In this document: one piece after another, positions 42,388-49,042 of the stretch
Layout of the letters: every line of letters begins with the position of its first letter
Numbering within the stretch: position 1 is the first letter of the stretch
Origin: Planctomycetaceae bacterium
Lineage (GTDB): Bacteria; Planctomycetota; Planctomycetia; Planctomycetales; Planctomycetaceae
Assembly (NCBI GenBank): GCA_021732995.1
Contig: JAKFWA010000099.1
Span: forward strand, 17,693-81,692
Direction of reading: 5' to 3'
Length of the DNA stretch: 64,000 nucleotides
Translations under genes and position numbers: made by a program
Notes under the pieces: generated by a model
What the model was told of the DNA's origin: nothing
The model's database searches: none
The model's input: only the letters and a program-made list of their open reading frames with translations

Positions 42388-44877
42388 CTATTTCGGCGGG
42401 TAGGTCAGCTTCACGGTCAGGTCGAGTTCATTCTTGACCTGCAGGTTTCCTGACATTGGGTCTGGTGGCCCGACAGCATTGAGCTTCAGGCCAGTGACGT
42501 CCGTTTGCGTGAAGTTGGCAGGGAAACGTATTTCCAGAACGAAGTCTTTCTGGTCCGGTTTCACGTTGGCTGTTGTCGCACTCACCCCTGCGGGCAGCCC
42601 GGCGACGGAGAAGTTCACATCACCTGCAGGTCCACCGAGTCGCTCTAGCTGTCCGGCGACTTTGATGATGGCTCCCGTCTTCGGATCGAACATGGCTTCG
42701 AATGCCGGAGGCGTAGCGAGCTTCAGAGCGAGCGGATTGACCTTCGGCAGGCGACGCACCGTGGAATACGCGGTTCGCAGCACGGTGTTGCGTTCTGGGT
42801 TGAGCAGTTCTGCTCGCACCACGATGTCGCTCGAGGAGTCGGGCAGTTGAGCGGGCACGATCACGGCCAGTTCGCTTTTGGCGTTTGCCTTGGCTTCCGC
42901 TTCTTTCGCGGCGGCTTCGGCAGCGGTCTTCTTGGCCGTGAGGTCTTGGACTTTCGCCTCTGCGGCGGGCTTGGCATCCGCTTGAGCGGCGGCAGCCTGC
43001 TTGGTGGCTTCGACAAGCTGCTTGTCCAGCGCGGCAACGTTGTCCCAGGCGGCTTTGACGGGCGGATCAATCGGAACTTCGACGACGCGTTCACCACGCA
43101 AGGTCACGGCGAGGTTGGGCTGGTTGTTGACGCGCGGGCTGTCGTGAGAACTCACGAGCGTCAGTCGCAGCGGCCCCAGCATTCCACTGGGCCGCACGAA
43201 CGTCACGGGCAGGGCGGTTTTGGTGCCCTGTGTCAGTTGTGCGAGCGGTGCTGCGTCTGCCCACGTTACTGCGAAGGCGGTCGCTGGCTTGGTGACGGAG
43301 GCGACCGCGAGTTGCTCGCGCAGCCAGGCGGGAGAGGGATCGTCTGGAGTCAATGCCGTCCGAACAGGGGCGATGATCATTCCATCGGGCGACTTCACGG
43401 ACACGGACGTGAGCAACTGCGCTGCAACGTCGCTGGCGTTGCTGAGCGTCAACAACGTGCCGCTGGCTCCCGCGGGGATGTCGGTTCCGGTGGCGGTGAC
43501 TCCGGCCGGAAGTTGAGCGAGTGCGATCTGCAGTGGTCCGTCGTATCCGCGACGCGTGACGAACACTTCGACGACTTGAGACTCGCCAGCAGCGACGTTG
43601 AGAGCGTCCGCTTTGGCAATCGCTTCAATGGGTTGAGCGACAACATCCGCCGGTGAGATTGCCAGTCGATAGATGGCCTGCGAGGTGCCGATGTCGAGCG
43701 TGTCTCGGACGACCACTTCGACGGCATCAAGGCCGGCCGGAACGGTGAACTCCAGACGCGGGTCGATGGTGTTCGTTGAATCGTCATTGCTGGCGAGAAC
43801 TCCACCTTGCTTGTTGCGTACTTCCAAGACCGCATCAATTTGCGATCCGAGACGTTCGCCAAATACTTCGAAGACCAGCTTGGTTCCGGCAGTGACTGGT
43901 AACTGGAACCGATCGAGTTGTCCGGGCTGGTCTAGCCGACCGCTGACCGCCACCGGCAGAGCGGCTAGCGGCATGGGCTCGGCACCGTTGGCGGCTTCCA
44001 GAACTTCAGGCCAGGCGCTGATCAGAACGCTCGGCGGCACCCCACTGGCTTGAGGGGCCGAAGATAGGGCTACTGGCTGGATCTGGCTGCCCATCGGTGC
44101 TTTGAAGGGCAGCTTGGTCGTCCCGGAGTTGCCTAGCAGCTCCAGAGCAACCTCTTGTCCTTGAGTGACGGCGGGCGGAAATGCCAGATCGGCGAACTGC
44201 CACTGACCGATCTTCAGTCGGAAGAAACTCACTCCCGGTGGAGCATATTGAGCGTCATGCACCTCGACCGAATATTTTCCATCTGCTGGCAGTTTGGCCG
44301 TGAGACGAGCATCTCCCTGCAAGGTTCGAGACGGCGCTGCCCAGGCGATCTGTTTGCGTTGCTCATTGAAGAGGTGAATCACGGGGCGGAGCTTGCTGCC
44401 CAGGCGTCGTGCTTCAACCTCGATGAGGACCTCTTCGTTGGCCTTGCCCGCGAAGGATGTCTTTGAAGTTCCACTGCCGGGGACGGAACCATGCAAGGCG
44501 ATTGGAAGGGCGGGTGCCAATTCTGCGATGGCTTGCTGGGGCAGACGATCCAGTCCCACAAGCACACCATTGGAAACGCCGTCGGCAGTGGCCAGACGCA
44601 GCACTGCGACTCCCGGAGTTGTCTCGTTTGGCACTGTGGCCGTTAGGACGGCTCGGGCTGCGTTACTTTGCGGATCCACGACAACGTCCAAGCCGCGATC
44701 ATTCAGGAAGACTTTTGGTGCGGGCTGAAGATCGACTCCGTCCAAAGTAATCGTGGTGGCCTGCCCGATCTGCAGACCTCGAATGTTGACGTTCCGAATC
44801 TCCGGCGGTCGTGCATCGCTGGAGGACGCGGCCAGCAGCATGCCAGCAAACACTGAGACAAATGACGTGAGCCGCAT
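42388..44877 (-). CDS. Exported pre-peptidase C-terminal (PPC) domain protein
   Basis: An 829-residue exported protein with an Ala-rich signal peptide (FVSVFAGMLLAASSSDA). It is built of beta domains: an IPT-like N terminus (IRNVNIRGLQIGQATTITL), two PPC-type modules (about 120-230 and 300-420; the second reads GRLDQPGQLDRFQLPVTAG and ASNDDSTNTIDPRLEFTVP), and Ig-like domains later. Residues 640-690 are an Ala/Lys/Glu-rich coiled-coil stretch (AAAAQADAKPAAEAKVQD). No catalytic motif is visible. It is the middle member of the exported block, between DUF1501 genes and the DUF1549/DUF1553 gene, and probably sits at the cell envelope with them. Confidence 0.75.
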   Translation of the reverse strand: MRLTSFVSVFAGMLLAASSSDARPPEIRNVNIRGLQIGQATTITLDGVDLQPAPKVFLNDRGLDVVVDPQSNAARAVLTATVPNETTPGVAVLRLATADGVSNGVLVGLDRLPQQAIAELAPALPIALHGSVPGSGTSKTSFAGKANEEVLIEVEARRLGSKLRPVIHLFNEQRKQIAWAAPSRTLQGDARLTAKLPADGKYSVEVHDAQYAPPGVSFFRLKIGQWQFADLAFPPAVTQGQEVALELLGNSGTTKLPFKAPMGSQIQPVALSSAPQASGVPPSVLISAWPEVLEAANGAEPMPLAALPVAVSGRLDQPGQLDRFQLPVTAGTKLVFEVFGERLGSQIDAVLEVRNKQGGVLASNDDSTNTIDPRLEFTVPAGLDAVEVVVRDTLDIGTSQAIYRLAISPADVVAQPIEAIAKADALNVAAGESQVVEVFVTRRGYDGPLQIALAQLPAGVTATGTDIPAGASGTLLTLSNASDVAAQLLTSVSVKSPDGMIIAPVRTALTPDDPSPAWLREQLAVASVTKPATAFAVTWADAAPLAQLTQGTKTALPVTFVRPSGMLGPLRLTLVSSHDSPRVNNQPNLAVTLRGERVVEVPIDPPVKAAWDNVAALDKQLVEATKQAAAAQADAKPAAEAKVQDLTAKKTAAEAAAKEAEAKANAKSELAVIVPAQLPDSSSDIVVRAELLNPERNTVLRTAYSTVRRLPKVNPLALKLATPPAFEAMFDPKTGAIIKVAGQLERLGGPAGDVNFSVAGLPAGVSATTANVKPDQKDFVLEIRFPANFTQTDVTGLKLNAVGPPDPMSGNLQVKNELDLTVKLTYPPK

Positions 44878-44937
44878 TAATTCAAGACCTCAAAGTTGGT
44901 CAGCAATCGCGATAGGGGAGCTTGAGCTGGCGGTCTT

Positions 44938-44986
44938 GCAGGTCGGACAATCCTGTCCGACTGCCGGACAAGATTGTCCGGCCTAC
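44938..44986. repeat. GGACAATCYTGTCC-type palindromic repeat, copy 3
   Basis: Reads GCAGGTCGGACAATCCTGTC at the left and GGACAAGATTGTCCGGCCTA at the right. Nearly identical to copy 4 at 54840-54888, including the short centre, so copies 3 and 4 form a subgroup. It lies between the DUF1501 gene and the PPC gene. Confidence 0.9.
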
Positions 44987-45011
44987 TTCCGCTAGGCCGC
45001 AGCACGTGGCA

Positions 45012-46397
45012 TCACGAGAACAATTGTGAAATCGGCTCGGCTTCAATCAACCGGATCGGTCGATTGCCGGGGCCGGGCATCATGGTGGTTTCGAGGTCGA
45101 TGCCCATTGCGTGATAGATCGACGCCAGAATCTGTGGTGGTTCGATGGGGTTGTTTTGAGGGCGGGAGCCGGTCTTGTCTGTCGAGCCGATGGCCTGACC
45201 GCCGCGAATCGGTCCGCCAGCCATGAAGTTCGTCCAGGCGCCGGGATGATGGTCGCGACCGCCGCGTCCGTTGATGCCCGGAGTGCGTCCCATTTCGCTG
45301 AGCACGCAGACGACAGTGTCATCCAGCATGCCGCGTTGAGTGAGATCTTCAATCAACGCTGTGAATGCCCAGTCGAACTGCGGGCACAGCAAGTTTTCGT
45401 AGTCCGCGTAGGTATTATTCAGCCCGCCGCCATCCGCGTGCATATCCCAACACGAGATCCCAAATACTGTGTCGAAGTGGTTGATGGTCACGTAGCGGCA
45501 ACCGCGTTCCACGAGGCGGCGAGCCATCAGGCAGCTTTGGCCAAGCGTGTTGCGACCGTAACGATCCTGAATATCACCCGTTTCCTGAGTGAGATCGAAG
45601 GCCTGCTTGGCTTCGGGCGAAGTAAGCAGGTTGAAGGCTCGGTTGTAGGCTGTATCTCGACCGACTTCCGAATTCGTATCAGCCCTGCGCTGCACGTCAT
45701 CAATCTGCGTGAGCAACTGGCGACGGGAATTGAGTCGAAACTCAGACTGCCCGGCGGGCGGAGCAAGATCCACGACCTTGAAGTCCGACTTGGCTGGGTC
45801 AGCACCGAGGAAGAACGGTTCGTGGGCACTACCCAGATAAGCTGCCGACTGGCCATGCAGAGGGCCAGCGCCGGTATTACCAATTTTATACGGCAGCACG
45901 ATGGATGCGGGCAGCGTGCCCTTATTGCCGAAGACTCGGGAGATAACCGAACCGCTATGCGGCTTCATACTATCGGCGTTGAATTCATGGCCGGTCATCA
46001 TCCAACGCTGACCATTTTCGTGCGTTGCGCCGGTCTTGTGATGCAGGCTGCGGATCAAAGCGACCTTGTCCATCATCCGCGACATCAGCGGGAAGTGTTC
46101 GCAGATCTCGATGCCGGGAACATTGGTCTCGATTGGCTTAAACTTACCGCGAATTTGAGCCGGTGCTTCCGGCTTCATATCCCATGTATCAAGGTGGCCA
46201 GGTGAGCCAACCAAGAATATAGTAATACAATTACGTATTTGCTGTTTGGACTTGTCGACGGCGCCGCTGGCCTCCAGCGACATCCACGCTGGCAGCGATA
46301 GGCCCATTAAACCTGCCGACCCCGCCTGCAAAAAACTGCGTCGCGTCGGTCCGTGACCAGAGCACATCGGAACTTTTTCATAGCCGATATGAAGCAT
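45012..46397 (-). CDS. DUF1501 protein, Tat-exported
   Basis: A 461-residue protein with a Tat-type signal (GPTRRSFLQAGSAGLMGLS). DUF1501 proteins have a sulfatase/alkaline-phosphatase-like fold; landmarks are FLVGSPGHLDTWDMKP near the N terminus, HENGQRWMMTGHEF, LVERGCRYVTINHFD and SEMGRTPGINGRGGRDHHPG near residue 390. The enzymatic activity is not known; the Asp/His set suggests a metal site. The ATG at 46397 has GGAG six bases upstream; the track of sequence offers a TTG at 46409 that overlaps this ribosome site. It follows the next DUF1501 gene by 78 bases and shares only modest identity with it. Confidence 0.9.
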   Translation of the reverse strand: MLHIGYEKVPMCSGHGPTRRSFLQAGSAGLMGLSLPAWMSLEASGAVDKSKQQIRNCITIFLVGSPGHLDTWDMKPEAPAQIRGKFKPIETNVPGIEICEHFPLMSRMMDKVALIRSLHHKTGATHENGQRWMMTGHEFNADSMKPHSGSVISRVFGNKGTLPASIVLPYKIGNTGAGPLHGQSAAYLGSAHEPFFLGADPAKSDFKVVDLAPPAGQSEFRLNSRRQLLTQIDDVQRRADTNSEVGRDTAYNRAFNLLTSPEAKQAFDLTQETGDIQDRYGRNTLGQSCLMARRLVERGCRYVTINHFDTVFGISCWDMHADGGGLNNTYADYENLLCPQFDWAFTALIEDLTQRGMLDDTVVCVLSEMGRTPGINGRGGRDHHPGAWTNFMAGGPIRGGQAIGSTDKTGSRPQNNPIEPPQILASIYHAMGIDLETTMMPGPGNRPIRLIEAEPISQLFS

Positions 46398-46475
46398 TGT
46401 GATCTCCAAGAGTGGGCGAGGCGGTTGGCGAGATTATTAGTAGGTGGTTCTGATGAACGAGTGGAATTGTCGAAT

Positions 46476-47762
46476 TTAAACTAACTCGGCAATTGCCTTA
46501 CGTTCTTCCAAAACATGGCGTGGTCGACCGGAGTAATCGTTGAACGTAGTGGCGGGATCTATACCCAGATGGCGATAGACCATCGCGAGCACGTTTTGAG
46601 GACGGTAAGGGGCTTGAGTGACCTGCGCGGCGATGCGATCTGTCGCTCCGATCACTTGGCCCATGCGGTAGTTGCCGCCGGATAATACGATGCTGTTGAC
46701 GGCTGGAAAATGGTCTCGGCCGGCTTTGGCGTTGATACGTGGGGTTCGACCGAACTCACCCATGCCGATGACCAGAACGTCGCGTTCCAGGCCGCGACTG
46801 CGCAGGTCGTCGATCAGAGCGCTCATGCCGGTGTCGAACATCGGACCACGCTGCTTCATGCGGTTAGCGAGGTCATCATGGTCGTCCCAGTCGCCCATGC
46901 GGACGGTGACGAATGGGACATCGGCTTCGATCAGGCGTCGGGCGAGGAGTAGCCTCTGGCCGAAAGTGTTGCGGCCATAGCGATCGCGGATGCGGGGATC
47001 TTCGGTCTGAATGTTGAATGCCCGCCGCGCTCGGTCGCCGGTGATCAGGTCAAACGCCTGCTGGGAGAACTGGTCGATGGCTGCTGCCGCGCCTGAGCGA
47101 TCCACCACCTGCTGAGTTTGATTAAGGGATGATTGCAGGCCTCGGCGGTCCTTCAGGCGGTCTACGTTCAGTTTGTCGGACAGCGCCAGGTTGTTGATAG
47201 CGAATGGTTCCTGGCTCGGGTCTGAGTCGACCGCAAAGAACTGATGCTGAGCTCCCAGCCAGTGCGGGCTGGAGTAGCCATGATGTCTCGGAATTGACAC
47301 GTAACCCGGAATTCCCGAAGCGCCGACTCCCCGCATGCGCGAGATCACTGAGCCCATGCTGGGCATATCACCGATGCGAGAATTCGCCACGTTGATCAGG
47401 TCGTAGCCAGTTTCGACGATGTGCTCGGCGATGTGGCTGGCCTGCTCGTGATGAATCGAACGCACGACGGCGAGTCGATCCGCCATCGCGGCCAGTTTTG
47501 GTAGTAGTTCGCAAAACTGCACGCCGGGCAGGGCCGTGTTGACCGCCCGGAATTCGCCCCGGTATTCGACTGGTGCATCGGGTTTCGGATCGAACGTCTC
47601 GAACTGCGAGGCACCTCCGCCCATTGTCACGAAAATCGCGGAAGTCGCTCGGGGTTGGTCTGGATTGGCGGTGGCTCGCGCGCCGAGCAAGTTGGCGACG
47701 GACAGGCCGCCGACCGTCAGACTCATCGATTTCAGCAGGTTCCGTCGGGTGAGTTGCGGCAT
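46476..47762 (-). CDS. DUF1501 protein, Tat-exported (second copy)
   Basis: A 428-residue DUF1501 protein with the Tat signal LTRRNLLKSMSLTVGGLS. It carries VTMGGGASQFETFDPKPDAP, SIHHEQASHIAEHIVETGYD, ADVPFVTVRMGDWDDHDDL and GMGEFGRTPRINAKAGRDHF. It belongs to the same family as the adjacent gene but is shorter and differs in the N-terminal motif (GGGASQFETFD against GSPGHLDTWD), so the two are old paralogues, not a recent tandem copy. It starts 16 bases after the stop of the small Ig-like gene, which suggests one transcript. Confidence 0.9.
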   Translation of the reverse strand: MPQLTRRNLLKSMSLTVGGLSVANLLGARATANPDQPRATSAIFVTMGGGASQFETFDPKPDAPVEYRGEFRAVNTALPGVQFCELLPKLAAMADRLAVVRSIHHEQASHIAEHIVETGYDLINVANSRIGDMPSMGSVISRMRGVGASGIPGYVSIPRHHGYSSPHWLGAQHQFFAVDSDPSQEPFAINNLALSDKLNVDRLKDRRGLQSSLNQTQQVVDRSGAAAAIDQFSQQAFDLITGDRARRAFNIQTEDPRIRDRYGRNTFGQRLLLARRLIEADVPFVTVRMGDWDDHDDLANRMKQRGPMFDTGMSALIDDLRSRGLERDVLVIGMGEFGRTPRINAKAGRDHFPAVNSIVLSGGNYRMGQVIGATDRIAAQVTQAPYRPQNVLAMVYRHLGIDPATTFNDYSGRPRHVLEERKAIAELV

Positions 47763-47778
47763 TTAATCCCACTCCCGT

Positions 47779-48084
47779 TCAGACGGTGAAACTGAGCTTG
47801 TTGGAGACCTCAACCAGCTTGCTGGCCGTGAAGTTGCCGGCCGTGTCTTTGGCGTAGCCTTCGTACTTAAACATCTTCAAGACGGCTTCGTACTGTCCGG
47901 GAGTGTTGTGTTCGTGTGTGTATTCGTTGTTTGCGCGAGCCGGGACGGTGGCAACAACCTGGCCGTTGCGGGTGATCTCCCAGACAAGCTGCGAGCCCCA
48001 GTCGTTGGTGACTTTGCTGCGGCTCAAACGCCGACCCTCGACGCGAATCTCGGCCTTGGGCGTACCTTCAAAACGCTGGTCCAT
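47779..48084 (-). CDS. Small Ig-like-fold protein of unknown function
   Basis: A 101-residue protein without a signal peptide. Its pattern, WGSQLVWEITRNGQVVATVP and TPGQYEAVLKMFKYEGY followed by GNFTASKLVEVSNKLSF, looks like one beta-sandwich (PKD/Ig-like) domain. I do not recognise a named family. It leads the block of DUF1501, PPC and DUF1549/DUF1553 genes, and its start codon directly follows a perfect inverted repeat (separate entry), which suggests translational control. It lacks Cys. Confidence 0.7.
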   Translation of the reverse strand: MDQRFEGTPKAEIRVEGRRLSRSKVTNDWGSQLVWEITRNGQVVATVPARANNEYTHEHNTPGQYEAVLKMFKYEGYAKDTAGNFTASKLVEVSNKLSFTV

Positions 48085-48102
48085 AATGAGAGCCCTCTCA
48101 TT
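48085..48102 (-). promoter_or_regulatory. Hairpin abutting the start codon of the exported-protein operon
   Basis: On the mRNA strand AATGAGAG-GG-CTCTCATT lies immediately before the ATG at 48084. The likely fold is a 7-bp stem AATGAGA / TCTCATT with loop GGGC. The purine-rich GAGAGGG that could serve as ribosome site is inside the hairpin, so folding would hide it. Confidence 0.65.
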
Positions 48103-48203
48103 CCACGGATCGACAATGCGAGACGAAAACTCATCAAAGATCGTCTATCTGAGCACGGCGCGGCGCGCAATCCAAGTGCAATTCTTGAGAACGGCGGTCG
48201 TGG

Positions 48204-49028
48204 CTACTTGAAGAGCAGGTCTTCCGCTTGAGGCAGTTCATCCAGATTGCCGAGGCCGAAGACGGAGAGGAAGCGGCGCGTTGTCCGGTAACGGACTAGC
48301 TTGCGGTCAGTGGGGTCGCGTTCGAGCGAGATCAATTCGCGTCGCAGCAGTTGGCGGAGCACGGGGGCGGCGTTCGATTTGCCGAGTTCTTCAATCTGGG
48401 CGGGCGTGATGGGCTGCCGATACGCGACCAGTGCCAGCACTTCCAGTACGTCTTGCGACAGCCGTACTTCGCGCGGGCCGATGCCGTAGACTCGGTTTCG
48501 CAGACGCTGAAATTCTTCATGCAGGACCAGTCGGTAACCGCCTTCGCCGAGCCGAATTTCATACGGGCGGCATTCGTCGAGGTATTGATGATTGAGTTCG
48601 TCGATCATCTGCTCGACATAGTCCAGGTCGGCGTCGCCCTTCAGGACGTAGCACAGCTTCTTGGCCGTCAGCGGCTGACCACCGACGAAGATGGCAGCTT
48701 CGATCACTTGCCGAGGCGTTACGCGAGCGGGCAGCGGATCGTCTTCTGGCTCTTCTGAAACTTCAGTTTCGGCTGCTGTAGCTTCTTGAGGTGCAGTCTC
48801 TGAGTCTGCGTCATCTTCGGCTTCAGCTTCGTCGACAACACCATTTTCGCTCTCTTCGGACGCAGCCTCCACTGGCTGGCCGATTTCCCATTCGACGGCG
48901 TCATTGGCTTCGAGCGCACGCAGATAGGCCTGCTCGATATCCAGTCCGGACCAGTCGCCGTCCGAGCTTTCTTCGCTGCTCGGCGAGTTCACGGCATCAG
49001 GTAGTTCGTCGTCGTTCGCGGGACTCAT
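48204..49028 (-). CDS. scpB: Segregation and condensation protein B
   Basis: A 274-residue ScpB, the winged-helix kleisin-partner subunit of the SMC-ScpAB condensin. Residues 105-274 are the conserved part: VIEAAIFVGGQPLTAKKL, YRLVLHEEFQRLRNRVYG, LSQDVLEVLALVAYRQPITPAQI (read in two parts) and RRFLSVFGLGNLDELP. Residues 1-100 are an acidic, low-complexity extension (VDEAEAEDDADSETAPQE), absent in most ScpB proteins. scpA and smc are not in the window. The gene follows the RND transporter by 14 bases; the AGGAG ribosome site overlaps the transporter's 3' end, so coupling is likely. Cytoplasmic, chromosome-associated. Confidence 0.92.
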   Translation of the reverse strand: MSPANDDELPDAVNSPSSEESSDGDWSGLDIEQAYLRALEANDAVEWEIGQPVEAASEESENGVVDEAEAEDDADSETAPQEATAAETEVSEEPEDDPLPARVTPRQVIEAAIFVGGQPLTAKKLCYVLKGDADLDYVEQMIDELNHQYLDECRPYEIRLGEGGYRLVLHEEFQRLRNRVYGIGPREVRLSQDVLEVLALVAYRQPITPAQIEELGKSNAAPVLRQLLRRELISLERDPTDRKLVRYRTTRRFLSVFGLGNLDELPQAEDLLFK

Positions 49029-49042
49029 CCTGAGTCACTCCT

